Assembly (NCBI GenBank): GCA_029260855.1
Contig: JAJDCK010000012.1
Location: 1-38,973, forward strand
DNA from: Candidatus Saccharimonadota bacterium
GTDB taxonomy: Bacteria; Patescibacteriota; Saccharimonadia; Saccharimonadales; OFTM59
Length of the DNA: 38,973 bases
Reading direction: 5' to 3'
Positions 6,642 to 15,677 of the stretch are shown in pieces. The notes beneath the pieces are model-generated. The model made no database searches. It saw only the letters and a list, made by a program, of their open reading frames with translations, and was not told the DNA's origin. Every line of letters starts with the position of its first letter. The stretch's first letter is position 1. The position numbers were made by a program, and so were the translations under genes.

Positions 6642-8240
6642 ATGACCAGTGAATCCTCTACCCCCGAGGCTGAATTAGCCATTCCTGGGGATTTTATAGA
6701 CTTGAGAATATCGCATGAGATAAATAAGCCACGCGAAAAATGTGGCGTAGTGGGCGTATTCACGGATAGCCCTGGCGAAGTCGCGGACATTACCTTACGC
6801 GCGCTTGAGGCTCTACAACACAGAGGTTATGATGCGGCTGGCATCTTGCTATATAGCAAGGATGACAGGCGGTTTACTGGTATAAAGGACGTAGGTAGGG
6901 TAGATCAGGTCTTTTCACAAGGAGCTGTACGGCTACAAAGTATGGCTCCTGAAGCTGTGGTGGGTGTTGCTCATGTTCGCTACATTACCGACGGAGATCC
7001 TAAAGGCAACGGCCCCCGCGGAGACGAGATTTGTCTTGCGCACAACGGCACTGTTGATAATGCATATGATGTAGCGCGTGAATACGGGATAGACCCTTTA
7101 ATTTGCGTTAATGACACCGATGCAATAACCCGCACTATAACCAAAGTTGCCGAACGAACGAAAGATGTTATCCCTGCTCTGCAAGAGGTATTACCAAAGC
7201 TTCAAGGAGCTTATTCGCTGGCAGTATCTGACGGCCAAAAATTAATTGCGGTTCGCGATCCGAACGCCATAAGGCCGCTTAGCATTGGGCGCTTGTCTAA
7301 CGGCGGATATATAATTGCATCAGAAACAGTCGCACTGGACGCTGTAGGTGCTGTTTGGAAAAGAGATGTTCGGCCGGGTGAAATTATCTCGATAGAAAAA
7401 GACGAACTCGGATTCAAGATGCGCATGCATGCATATGCTCGGAGCACCAGTATCAACATATGCGGGCTTGAGCCAGATTATCTAATGCACCCAGAAAGCG
7501 AGATTGAGAACCCAAATTTCGCACTAGATTATTATTTATGGCAAAACAAACTAGGTATTTACGGTGGGCAAATACTCAACACGCTGGAGTTTGACGAGGG
7601 GCGGTCGCGCCCGCAGCAGAAATATAAAGTTAAGGATCTCAGGCGAGTTTTGGGCAATCAATTAGCTTATGAGCACCCGATTGAAAACAATGGCCAGATA
7701 GTAGTAGGCGTACCAAGTTCAGGTGTACACGCCGCAAAAGCCTACGCCGAAGCTCTAGGCCTACCTTATGAGCAGTTGATAATAAAAAATCCAGACTTCC
7801 AAGGAAGAAGTTTTATTGCCCCTGATGAAGAAGCGCGGACTATTATTAATGCTCAAAAACTATTATTTGAACCTAAAGATATTGAGGGCAAAAGATTGGT
7901 ATTTGTGGACGATTCCGCTATAAGAGGCAGTGTTATGAAAAGACTTATAGCCAGATCACGGGCGGCGGGGGCCGAGAGCATAGAGGTTTGCCTTACTTTC
8001 CCCGTAATGGTTGACGGCTGTCACTTGGGTACGGCTACCAGCGATACGGAAAAGCTATTATCATATAATAGAGATTTGCTGCAAATGGCTAAGGAAGTTG
8101 ATGCGGACAGATTAAGCTTTATGAGCGCCGAAGGGTACGAGGCGGTCTTGAAGCGTCGCATTGGGGGTCTTTGTCTTGGTTGCGTAACACGAAAGTTTCC
8201 AGTGCCTAAACACCGCTTACTGACACCTGCTTTTGTATAA
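6642..8240 (+). CDS. purF: Amidophosphoribosyltransferase (PurF)
   Basis: 532 residues. After an unusually long N-terminal extension, Cys34 in KCGVVGVF would be the nucleophile of the class II glutamine amidotransferase domain (LQHRGYDAAG, AHNGTVDN). The second half is a phosphoribosyltransferase domain with the PRPP loop LVFVDDSAIRGS. A Cys in NICGLEPDY and a C-terminal CLGC pair match positions of iron-sulfur ligands in Bacillus-type PurF. It makes 5-phosphoribosylamine from PRPP and glutamine, the first step of purine synthesis, and no other purine genes are nearby. The extension must be removed to expose Cys34. A TACACT box ends 7 nt before ATG. Confidence 0.93.
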   Translation: MTSESSTPEAELAIPGDFIDLRISHEINKPREKCGVVGVFTDSPGEVADITLRALEALQHRGYDAAGILLYSKDDRRFTGIKDVGRVDQVFSQGAVRLQSMAPEAVVGVAHVRYITDGDPKGNGPRGDEICLAHNGTVDNAYDVAREYGIDPLICVNDTDAITRTITKVAERTKDVIPALQEVLPKLQGAYSLAVSDGQKLIAVRDPNAIRPLSIGRLSNGGYIIASETVALDAVGAVWKRDVRPGEIISIEKDELGFKMRMHAYARSTSINICGLEPDYLMHPESEIENPNFALDYYLWQNKLGIYGGQILNTLEFDEGRSRPQQKYKVKDLRRVLGNQLAYEHPIENNGQIVVGVPSSGVHAAKAYAEALGLPYEQLIIKNPDFQGRSFIAPDEEARTIINAQKLLFEPKDIEGKRLVFVDDSAIRGSVMKRLIARSRAAGAESIEVCLTFPVMVDGCHLGTATSDTEKLLSYNRDLLQMAKEVDADRLSFMSAEGYEAVLKRRIGGLCLGCVTRKFPVPKHRLLTPAFV

Positions 8241-8291
8241 TTGACCAATCAATATAAGATTATTACGTCTAGCTTTGGTGGTATTAACTAG

Positions 8292-8544
<253 letters not shown>

Positions 8545-8565
8545 CGAATCCCTCCCTCTCCGCCA
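8545..8565 (+). repeat. 21-bp direct repeat, right copy
   Basis: Exact copy of the tRNA-Ser(CGA) 3' end without the rest of the tRNA. The other two serine tRNAs of the window differ from it at one position each, so the copy derives from, or matches, the CGA gene specifically. Confidence 0.85.
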
Positions 8566-8615
8566 GCACTATCCGTATATTTTGTTTTCCGCCATGTAAG
8601 CGTACAATTATGGCA

Positions 8616-9689
8616 ATGGACGAACAGTTTCGGCAAATAGCCGAATACATAAACCAACACTTAAATCAGGGCCAAACTGAAGAAGATATCAGAAACTATC
8701 TACTGCAAAACGGCTGGACGCAAGATCAAACAGAAAAGGCCTTTTTTGCCGCAAGATCAATTAATCCTGATCCTATAGGACTTGCTCTACAGAGTACTGA
8801 TAATTCGTCTGTTTCCAATGAACGCCCACTTGAGCATGCACAGGCTCCAACAGATATGATGCAACCTAAAAAATACCGCGTATTTCGTGCCATTCAGGAG
8901 ACCTTCAGTGCCATAAAAGTAAACATGAAGGCTGTTGCTGCCGCACTTTTAATTCCTATTCTTATATCAGTCGCAGTAGTAGTTATTTTAGGTTTTATTA
9001 TCACTACCACCACTATGTTTACTCGCACGGAGGGGGTTTCATCTCTTGTTGCTCTGACATTAACCGTTCTTTGGCAAGTAGTTGGTGTTGCTATCATGAC
9101 GGCCGTTTATACCTCTATGCTGGGACTTGCCATCAACGATGGTGCCGAGGGGCGAAAGGGCCAGATTAAATCACTTTTAAGACTTGCCATTCAAAGAGTG
9201 CGAAGAGTCTTTTTGGGGACACTGCTCCTGAACTTATATATAGCCTTGCCCATCCTGCTGGTTATAATAGTTATCTTTGGGCTTCTGCTTCAACCAGAAA
9301 GCCTCAATGGATTTGCCGGGCTTGGTCTAGGCCTGGCGGCGATGTTCTTTATACAGCTAATCGCCCTTATTTGGACGTTGATTATTGTGCTGCGGTATAG
9401 TTTAATACCATTCATTGCTCTATTTGAGCCCGATATACCTTTACGTCAGCTAAGGAAGCGCAGCAAGCACTTGTTGATTAAAGGTGGCCAGTGGTTCTTG
9501 ATCAAGGGCTTCTTGCTCCTTTTGATCGTTTTTATATTGATAGGAGTGTTGGCTGGCGAATCGATGGAGGAACTATTGTCTTCAAGCAATCCTCTAACAA
9601 TTGGTACGTTGCTGATAATCCTTTTAGGCTTGTTGGCCAACGGTGCGATGGTGGTGCTATACAGGAATCGCAAAGTTATCAGAGGCTAA
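8616..9689 (+). CDS. Polytopic membrane protein with N-terminal helical domain
   Basis: 357 residues from the ATG at 8616, which lies 7 nt after a TACAAT box (8603-8608); an ATG at 8610 is also in frame. Longer versions would run through the tRNA and insert and are rejected. The first 50 residues form a small helical domain (EEDIRNYLLQNGWTQDQTEKAF) resembling a UBA-like or DNA/protein-binding three-helix fold seen in CPR proteins. About six hydrophobic segments follow between residues 100 and 350. Function unknown; it could be a transporter-like or lipid-related membrane protein. Confidence 0.75.
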   Translation: MDEQFRQIAEYINQHLNQGQTEEDIRNYLLQNGWTQDQTEKAFFAARSINPDPIGLALQSTDNSSVSNERPLEHAQAPTDMMQPKKYRVFRAIQETFSAIKVNMKAVAAALLIPILISVAVVVILGFIITTTTMFTRTEGVSSLVALTLTVLWQVVGVAIMTAVYTSMLGLAINDGAEGRKGQIKSLLRLAIQRVRRVFLGTLLLNLYIALPILLVIIVIFGLLLQPESLNGFAGLGLGLAAMFFIQLIALIWTLIIVLRYSLIPFIALFEPDIPLRQLRKRSKHLLIKGGQWFLIKGFLLLLIVFILIGVLAGESMEELLSSSNPLTIGTLLIILLGLLANGAMVVLYRNRKVIRG

Positions 9690-9742
9690 ATTGCCTTAAT
9701 GGCTTCAATAGGATGAGCTCTGGGGCGTGTTAATATTGAACG

Positions 9743-10396
9743 ATGAAATTACACATTGCGGGTCCCATTCCGGACTGGGAAAATATTGACCCCAGAAACT
9801 GGTCTAGTTGGCAGCAGATAGCATCCCAGAGTTGGGGCACCATCACCCCGGGGAATGTAATAAGCGTCCTGGGGCTCGTGCTGGTGGTCTGGGGTCTAGC
9901 GGATATTGTAGATGGCGCCCCCTTGAGCGGTTTAGTAAAGATTATTTCTGGCCGGATAATGGACCAGTTGGACGGCGCTGTTGCGCATAAGACTGCCACA
10001 AAAAGCCCGGTCGGCGAAGCTGTTGACGCCTCGGTTGATAAGCTAGAGCTTGCCATCGCCCTGCCCGTACTAATCTGGATGGGCATGCTCCCGCTCTTGG
10101 TTGGGTTTGCCATCGCCCTCCAAAACATTGCTAATGTAATCCTGGCATTTATCGCCAAGAAACGTAAGAACGAAATGCACCCATCCAAGCACGGCAAGGT
10201 AGGAATGGCTTTTCAGTGGGGTGCTATGGGGCTGTACTTATTAAGCGTAGCCGCACTTAACGGTAACTCCGAATCGGCCCCGCAACTCCTGCAAATAGCG
10301 GCACACATTTTAGCCGTAATCTCACTTGGCTTTGGTGTAAGAGCTACTTATACCTATGCCCAGGCCGCGCTAGTGAAATCCCCAATTAGCACTTAA
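9743..10396 (+). CDS. CDP-alcohol phosphotransferase-like protein
   Basis: 217 residues, several hydrophobic helices. It carries the CDP-alcohol phosphotransferase signature as D-QL-DG-AV-AH, then G-EAV-D-ASV-D at about 73-95. All acidic metal/substrate ligands are kept, but the usual Arg of AR is His. The family transfers a phospho-alcohol from a CDP-alcohol to an acceptor in phospholipid or related polar lipid synthesis, with the active site in the membrane. TAATAT at 9731-9736 ends 6 nt before ATG. A second family member with a perfect signature is encoded at 27123-27752. Substrate unknown. Confidence 0.8.
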   Translation: MKLHIAGPIPDWENIDPRNWSSWQQIASQSWGTITPGNVISVLGLVLVVWGLADIVDGAPLSGLVKIISGRIMDQLDGAVAHKTATKSPVGEAVDASVDKLELAIALPVLIWMGMLPLLVGFAIALQNIANVILAFIAKKRKNEMHPSKHGKVGMAFQWGAMGLYLLSVAALNGNSESAPQLLQIAAHILAVISLGFGVRATYTYAQAALVKSPIST

Positions 10397-10425
10397 CCGT
10401 TAAGTGGAATTATTCGTCACTAGGC

Positions 10426-11463
10426 CTACTGAAAGCGCCTTGGTGCTGTAGTGCTTGGGTTTCTGGTGAATCGCAAGCTTAGCAGTATCACAAAGGCTGC
10501 CACTAAATATACTAATGAGATTATGATAACTCTGACGTTAAAGGTGTTTAATAAAGATTTTGTAATTTCTATAACTGAAGTTTGAAGGCTGCCCTCCCCA
10601 ATACTCGGCAACTTGCTAAACGGTTCGCTGGTTTGGCTAAGTATATAACTGAATAAGACCGTGCTAATTATCAAAACCAACCCAACACCGATAAGCGTAA
10701 TACTGATTTTTTTAATACTGCGACGTTTGTCGTCACCTAGCCAAAGTATTACAAGGGTAGAAGTTGCTATAATGACCGCTGCAATAACCGGTAGTCGCTT
10801 TGACCACTGAAAGGCTATTGGAAGGGGGCTGTTTTTAAATTGATCTCGCATTTCAATATTTGCGGTTATATCTTCTGCGGTGATGGTATTGTCATCGCCC
10901 AGTACATTGCTACTACTTGTTAACTCGTTGATTAGTCGCTGTTTTTCGCTGGCTAAATCTATTGGAGGCCTGCAAGGCAGATTAAACAGGTCGATATTTT
11001 GGCGCGAAAGTTCTAGGCTCTCTTGCCTTGTGCAGGATCTTAGGCTCTCAACTTTTTGAACGACTGAGTCGGCTATATTTTGTACGAAAGCCTGTTGCTC
11101 GGCGGAAGTGTCAATACGAAACTCTGGTTGCTCTGTCTTGCCGTCTAGCCAACCATAAATACCGTCTACTAATTGCCCTCCCCATAGCTCAATAGTATCT
11201 GCTGGAAACGCAGACTCCGCAGCTTGTTTAACTTCGGGGCTGCCCATATCTATTTGGCTAGACTGAGTTTTTTGGTCGGTTGCGATTGATTCTAGCCCTG
11301 TGTCAACGATTTGGTCGTAAATACTACTCTCTTTCAGGGCTAGCTTTAGATGATCCGGTGCGCCAAGAACGCCGACAAGCGCAAATGCCAAAGGAAAAAT
11401 CAACAAACTAAGTTTTAAAACGAGTGAGCCTGTACCGCAGCCGAGTTTTTTAAGAAAATGCAC
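10426..11463 (-). CDS. Membrane protein with large extracytoplasmic domain, unknown function
   Basis: 345 residues from the GTG at 11463. This start is chosen because TACAAT on the minus strand (11475-11470) ends 6 nt before it, and a longer version would overlap the divergent HIT gene. One N-terminal helix (about 14-33) is followed by an approximately 190-residue polar domain with two Cys, then three hydrophobic segments near 215-345 and a basic tail. No family recognised. The downstream neighbour on the plus strand ends 29 nt away, convergent. Confidence 0.68.
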   Translation of the reverse strand: MHFLKKLGCGTGSLVLKLSLLIFPLAFALVGVLGAPDHLKLALKESSIYDQIVDTGLESIATDQKTQSSQIDMGSPEVKQAAESAFPADTIELWGGQLVDGIYGWLDGKTEQPEFRIDTSAEQQAFVQNIADSVVQKVESLRSCTRQESLELSRQNIDLFNLPCRPPIDLASEKQRLINELTSSSNVLGDDNTITAEDITANIEMRDQFKNSPLPIAFQWSKRLPVIAAVIIATSTLVILWLGDDKRRSIKKISITLIGVGLVLIISTVLFSYILSQTSEPFSKLPSIGEGSLQTSVIEITKSLLNTFNVRVIIISLVYLVAAFVILLSLRFTRNPSTTAPRRFQ

Positions 11464-11469
11464 ATACTC

Positions 11470-11505
11470 ATTGTACCCTAGCCCAAGCTCAAGTTGAGTT
11501 ACAAT
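11470..11505. promoter_or_regulatory. Divergent leaderless promoter pair around a palindrome
   Basis: TACAAT at 11500-11505 (plus) and TACAAT at 11475-11470 (minus) each end 6 nt before their start codons (ATG 11512, GTG 11463). The 48-bp interval has CTCAA-G-TTGAG (11488-11498) between them, a possible operator. Neither promoter has a clear -35. Confidence 0.5.
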
Positions 11506-11511
11506 ATGTAT

Positions 11512-11913
11512 ATGGAAGACAGTATTTTCACCAAGATGATCAAAGGGGAAATCCCTTGCCATAAGGTGTACGAGGACGAACACACACTTGCCTTTCTTAC
11601 GATCGATCCATTAACTCCTGGCCACACCCTTGTTGTGCCGAAACAACAGATAGACCACTTGTGGGATATAGATGACGAGCTTTACCAGTACATTATGACG
11701 ACTGCTAAAAAAGTCGCATTACGGATAAGGCAAATTTTAAACCCGGAACGCGTCGGAATGGCGGTAGAAGGTTTTGGCGTTCCGCACGCCCACGTCCATG
11801 TGTTTGCACTTGAGCAGACCCTAGAGAGAACCGTTGAAATTCATATACTGCAAGGCGACCAAGACCCCGACCATACCGCCCTAGCCGAAATGGCTAAGAA
11901 ACTCGCGTTCTAA
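11512..11913 (+). CDS. HIT-family nucleotide hydrolase/transferase
   Basis: 133 residues from ATG 11512, preferred over upstream TTG/ATG codons because it matches the family start (MEDSIFTKMIKGEIP) and lies 6 nt after TACAAT. The HIT motif HAHVHVF lies near residues 87-93, the middle His being the catalytic nucleophile of this family. HIT proteins hydrolyse adenosine-5'-phosphoramidate or dinucleoside polyphosphates in the cytoplasm. Full length. The next small gene begins 19 nt downstream but has its own -10. Confidence 0.9.
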   Translation: MEDSIFTKMIKGEIPCHKVYEDEHTLAFLTIDPLTPGHTLVVPKQQIDHLWDIDDELYQYIMTTAKKVALRIRQILNPERVGMAVEGFGVPHAHVHVFALEQTLERTVEIHILQGDQDPDHTALAEMAKKLAF

Positions 11914-11931
11914 CGTGCTAAAATGTAAATC

Positions 11932-12102
11932 ATGTCCAATGCTGTAATCGGTCTTATGTTCGCACTTGGTGTGGCGGCATGGACTTTCAATAAAACTCAG
12001 CGCCGCACCGGCGGTAACACGCAAAACGCACTGATAGTTGCTGGTCTTGTTGGGTTATTGGCGTTTATTGCAATGATTACTTTTCTTGGCTTTGTCGTAT
12101 AA
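11932..12102 (+). CDS. Small two-helix membrane protein (56 residues)
   Basis: Start MSNAVIGLMFALGVAAWTFN is a hydrophobic helix, followed by a basic/polar loop (KTQRRTGGNTQN) and a second helix to the end. TAAAAT at 11919-11924 ends 7 nt before ATG 11932, the same leaderless spacing as its neighbours, which supports expression. The loop positive charge suggests both termini face outward. Function unknown. Confidence 0.6.
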   Translation: MSNAVIGLMFALGVAAWTFNKTQRRTGGNTQNALIVAGLVGLLAFIAMITFLGFVV

Positions 12103-12135
12103 CTAGCCGTTTAGTACTATTTTTCTTGGTATAAG

Positions 12136-12151
12136 TTACTAAAACTAGTAA
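12136..12151. promoter_or_regulatory. Candidate operator of the XRE-HAD gene
   Basis: Perfect inverted repeat TTACTA-AAAC-TAGTAA, ending 11 nt before ATG 12163 and directly abutting the presumed -10 (CATAGT, 12152-12157). XRE regulators commonly bind such short palindromes at their own promoters, so autoregulation is the simplest reading. Confidence 0.5.
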
Positions 12152-12162
12152 CATAGTACTTA

Positions 12163-13011
12163 ATGGATGAGGTGGGTTTAGGCAAGCTGCTGCAGGAAGC
12201 ACGTAAGAGCGCAGGACTGACACAACAGGATTTGTGCCATAGGGCGGGGTTGAGTTATTCGACCTTAGCAAAGATTGAACGCGGGGCTATCAAGGCTCCC
12301 TCAATCTTTACTATCCAGAGCATCGCAGCAGCCCTAGGAACGACCCTTAACGAACTTTTGGATGGTATAACACCAAAACCTTCTGAAGTGCCTAAGAAGC
12401 GCTCTAAAAGTGGCGTGCGTTTCGTCTACTTTGATATCAATGGCTGCCTGGTGCGTTTTTATCACCGGGCTTTTACACGTATCGCAGAAGAGAGTGGCCA
12501 ACAGGCCGATACGGTGGAGACTACCTATTGGCACTATAACGACGCGGTTTGCCGTGGAGAGATGGCGATGGATGAGTTTAACCGCATTCTAAGCGAACGC
12601 TTTGGGCTGCAGACGTTTGACTGGCGTGATTATTACCTCGCTGCTGTTGAGCCCATAGAGGAGATGAGAGAGCTTCTAAACTGGGCCAGTCAGCATTATA
12701 ATGTGGGGTTGCTTAGTAATATCATGCCAGGACTTCTCAAAACATTGTTAGAGCAAGGTACCCTGCCCCGGATTGAATACGCCGCCATCGTAGACTCCTC
12801 AGAGGTAAAAGCTATTAAGCCCGAACCCAAAATTTTTGAAATTGCCCAAGCAATGACCAGCGTACAGCCAGAAGAGATACTGTTTGTAGACGATTCTCGC
12901 GCCAATGTGATGGCCGCGGAGCGTTTGGGTTGGAAAGTCATGTGGTTTGACGATTACCGCCCGGACGAAAGCGTTGCCCGCGTCCGTGCCGCCCTCCAAC
13001 CCGAAGATTAG
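12163..13011 (+). CDS. XRE helix-turn-helix / HAD-hydrolase fusion
   Basis: 282 residues. Residues 7-65 form an XRE/Cro-type DNA-binding domain (GLTQQDLCHRAGLSYSTLAK). Residues 82-275 form a HAD-like domain with motif I FDINGCL, motif II LLSN, motif III Lys in KPEPKIF and motif IV LFVDDSRANV. The second Asp of the usual DxD in motif I is Asn, so the general acid for phosphatase action is missing or changed. The domain might sense a phosphorylated ligand rather than hydrolyse it. A palindrome sits at the promoter. The 3' end overlaps valS (opposite strand) by 4 bp. Confidence 0.85.
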   Translation: MDEVGLGKLLQEARKSAGLTQQDLCHRAGLSYSTLAKIERGAIKAPSIFTIQSIAAALGTTLNELLDGITPKPSEVPKKRSKSGVRFVYFDINGCLVRFYHRAFTRIAEESGQQADTVETTYWHYNDAVCRGEMAMDEFNRILSERFGLQTFDWRDYYLAAVEPIEEMRELLNWASQHYNVGLLSNIMPGLLKTLLEQGTLPRIEYAAIVDSSEVKAIKPEPKIFEIAQAMTSVQPEEILFVDDSRANVMAAERLGWKVMWFDDYRPDESVARVRAALQPED

Positions 13012-15581
13012 TGCTGGGCGCCGGCGAAGCGGGAGTGTTCTTCGGTGACTTTTGCTAGAAGGGTTTTCGTTTCTTCTAGTTGTTGCTTGGTTTCGTCTAC
13101 GACTTTCTTCGGGGCGTTTTTGACGTAACTCTTATTGCTAAGGCGGGCTTCAAGCTGGCCGATGGTTTTAATGTAATTTTCCTTTTTCGTATCTAGTTGC
13201 TTTAAGAAGTGCGTCGCTGTCTCTTGGTCCAGGTCAAGCCAACAGTGGTAGTTGGTTTGCGTCAAATGTAGGCCATGGCCGTCTCTGACCTCTTGTATGT
13301 CCTCAAGTCCTGCCAGGCCTTTGATCAGCCCTGAGTGCTTCTTCAAAAACCCTTCACCGGTGTGGTACAAACGAAGGTTCTTAAGGTGTAGTTCGGCTTT
13401 GACATAGCGTACTTCGCTAATAATGGTTTGGAGTTCTTCAAATATCGCTGATTCAGCTTTGGATGAATGCGCTGCTTTAGGCCAACTGCTGGTTATGAGC
13501 AAGCTGTCCCCTTCCCACTTGAGGGTTTGCCAGATGGTTTCGGTCACGAATGGCGCGAAAGGATGTGCAATGCGAAGTGTAGCGTCCAGAACATGCGCCA
13601 GTACGTCCTTGTTAAGATTAACCTTGGCCGCTTCGATGTACCAGTCAGCAAAATCATCCCAGACAAAGTGGTAAATCAGCTCATACGCCTCGCTGAACTT
13701 ATATCTTTCCAAATTAGCGGAAACGGATTTAGAAACATAGTTCACTTTATTAAGTATCCAATGATCGGCACTATTTTGTGGCTCAGGTTTGTGCCTGGTC
13801 GTAAAGTCGTCTCCTATTTTATCCTCAACAAACCGCGCAATATTCCAGAGCTTGTTGCAGAAGTTACGCGCTTCTTCTACTCTGCGCGGGTCATAACCCC
13901 TGTTAACAGCTGGTGATCGTCCGGCAATGATGCCCATGCGCAGCGCGTCGGAACCATATTGTTTGATAACTGGAATCGGATCTACAACATTGCCAATAGA
14001 CTTGCTCATTTTGGAGCCATCTTCGGCCATAACATAGCCGTGGATGTAAACGTCTTTGAACGGGATGTCATCTGTTACATACAGGCCCAGCATAATCATT
14101 CGCGACACCCACGGGTACAAGATCTCACCACCCGTATCCATCAAGTCGGTGGGATAAAAATGCTTAAAGTCGTCACTGTCCGGATAATCTAAGGTTGCGT
14201 ATGGCCAGGAAGAACTAGAGAACCAGGTGTCAAATACGTCCGGGTCCCGACGGTACTTTTTGCCGTTTATTTCGATAATCTCTTCACCTGCTCTTTCGTC
14301 AAAAATCCAGTCATCCGGGTCTTCTAGATTTTGGAAGGCAGGAATCGGTATGCCCCAGGCAATTTGTCTCGATATGTTCCAGTCACGCAAGCCTTTTAGG
14401 TAAGTGACAAGCTGTTCTTTCTTGGCTTCTGGATAAAAGCGTATTTTATCGGCGCGCAGAATTTTTATAGCCTTCGTGGCCAAAGGCTTCATATCGACAA
14501 ACCACTGCTCTCGCAGCAACGGTTGTATCACGGTGCCGCATTTATAGCAGTGGCCAACATTATGGGTGTGGGCATCAACCTTCATCAAAAACCCTAGGCT
14601 TTTCAGATCAGCCACAACGGCTTCTCTGGCTTTTTCTATTGTTAACCCTTGGTAAGGGGCCGGGGCCTCATGAGAAATTTTGCCTTCATGGTCAATAATG
14701 CTGATTTTTGGGAGATCGTGACGCTGGCCGGCGTCAAAGTCGTTTACATCGTGCGCTGGAGTTATCTTGACTGCCCCTGTCCCGAACTCGCGCTCAACAA
14801 AATCATCTGCGATTATTGGAATCTCTCGCTGTGTCAGGGGTAGTTTGACGGTTTTGCCTATAAGATCTGCATACCTTTTGTCTTTAGGGTGTACCGCTAC
14901 AGCAACATCGCCCAACATGGTCTCGGGGCGCGTAGTGGCAACTATTACTTCTCCGCTGCCGTCTGTAAGTGGGTACTGTATGTGCCATAAGTGCCCCTTG
15001 ACCTCCTTGTGCTCAACCTCAATATCCGCAAACCCTGTTCCGTGAAAAGTACAGAAATTAACTAAGCGTTCACCCCTGTAAATCAGGCCTTCATCCCACA
15101 TTTTCTTAAATGTTTTATAGGCTAGTTTTATGACTTTGTCGTCTAGGGTGTACGTATAGCGAGTCCAGTCGCAGCTCACACCCATCTGACGGAGTTGAGA
15201 TTCAAAATTACTACGGTTGAGGGCCACAAAGTCCCATATCTGTTGATAAAGGTCCTCGCGGGTAAAATCAAACCTGCTCTTCCCTTCTTTAGCTAAGTGT
15301 TTTTCATAAACTACCTGGGTTTCAAATCCGGCGTGGTCAGCCCCTGGCAGCAGTAATGTGGCTTCACCCTTCATACGATGATAACGGCTCGGTATGTCCT
15401 CTAGCGCTGCCGTCAGTTCGTAGCCTATGTGCAGGTTTGCGTTGGCATTTGGGGGAGGCATGATAATGCAATAATTACCCTTTGCGCCCCTGTTCTTTGG
15501 AATAAACGCCTCGCTCTTTTCCCAGAGAGCATAAATATCACTTTCGTATTCGGCTGGTTCGTAGACCTTTGATAGCTTCAT
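13008..15581 (-). CDS. valS: Valyl-tRNA synthetase
   Basis: 857 residues, full length. Class Ia signatures: HIGY at the HIGH position near residue 52, and KMSKS near 525. The editing CP1 domain lies between (ATTRPETMLGDVAVAVHP), the anticodon-binding domain follows, and a C-terminal coiled-coil arm (about 790-850, LEARLSNKSYV...) matches the ValRS tail. It charges tRNA-Val and edits Thr-tRNA-Val. The promoter at 15619-15591 places the transcription start about 3 nt before the ATG, so no leader-based tRNA sensing (such as a T-box) is possible. Confidence 0.97.
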   Translation of the reverse strand: MKLSKVYEPAEYESDIYALWEKSEAFIPKNRGAKGNYCIIMPPPNANANLHIGYELTAALEDIPSRYHRMKGEATLLLPGADHAGFETQVVYEKHLAKEGKSRFDFTREDLYQQIWDFVALNRSNFESQLRQMGVSCDWTRYTYTLDDKVIKLAYKTFKKMWDEGLIYRGERLVNFCTFHGTGFADIEVEHKEVKGHLWHIQYPLTDGSGEVIVATTRPETMLGDVAVAVHPKDKRYADLIGKTVKLPLTQREIPIIADDFVEREFGTGAVKITPAHDVNDFDAGQRHDLPKISIIDHEGKISHEAPAPYQGLTIEKAREAVVADLKSLGFLMKVDAHTHNVGHCYKCGTVIQPLLREQWFVDMKPLATKAIKILRADKIRFYPEAKKEQLVTYLKGLRDWNISRQIAWGIPIPAFQNLEDPDDWIFDERAGEEIIEINGKKYRRDPDVFDTWFSSSSWPYATLDYPDSDDFKHFYPTDLMDTGGEILYPWVSRMIMLGLYVTDDIPFKDVYIHGYVMAEDGSKMSKSIGNVVDPIPVIKQYGSDALRMGIIAGRSPAVNRGYDPRRVEEARNFCNKLWNIARFVEDKIGDDFTTRHKPEPQNSADHWILNKVNYVSKSVSANLERYKFSEAYELIYHFVWDDFADWYIEAAKVNLNKDVLAHVLDATLRIAHPFAPFVTETIWQTLKWEGDSLLITSSWPKAAHSSKAESAIFEELQTIISEVRYVKAELHLKNLRLYHTGEGFLKKHSGLIKGLAGLEDIQEVRDGHGLHLTQTNYHCWLDLDQETATHFLKQLDTKKENYIKTIGQLEARLSNKSYVKNAPKKVVDETKQQLEETKTLLAKVTEEHSRFAGAQH

Positions 15582-15590
15582 ATGGCTATC

Positions 15591-15619
15591 ATCATAACAC
15601 CTCTAACTGCCTCTATCAA
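15591..15619 (-). promoter_or_regulatory. Promoter of valS
   Basis: Minus strand TTGATA (15619-15614), 17-nt spacer, TATGAT (15596-15591). The ATG at 15581 is 9 nt beyond the -10. Confidence 0.7.
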
Positions 15620-15630
15620 CAGGGGTGTAT

Positions 15631-15677
15631 TTTCACATGAAATTAGCAAACAAACTCAAAGGTTTTCATATGAAACC
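15631..15677. repeat. Two related palindromes upstream of valS and a small ORF
   Basis: TTTCACATGAAA (15631-15642) and TTTCATATGAAA (15664-15675, within a slightly longer imperfect palindrome 15661-15677) are centred 33 bp apart, about three helical turns. They could be paired operator sites for the small downstream ORF or for the divergent valS. Confidence 0.35.
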
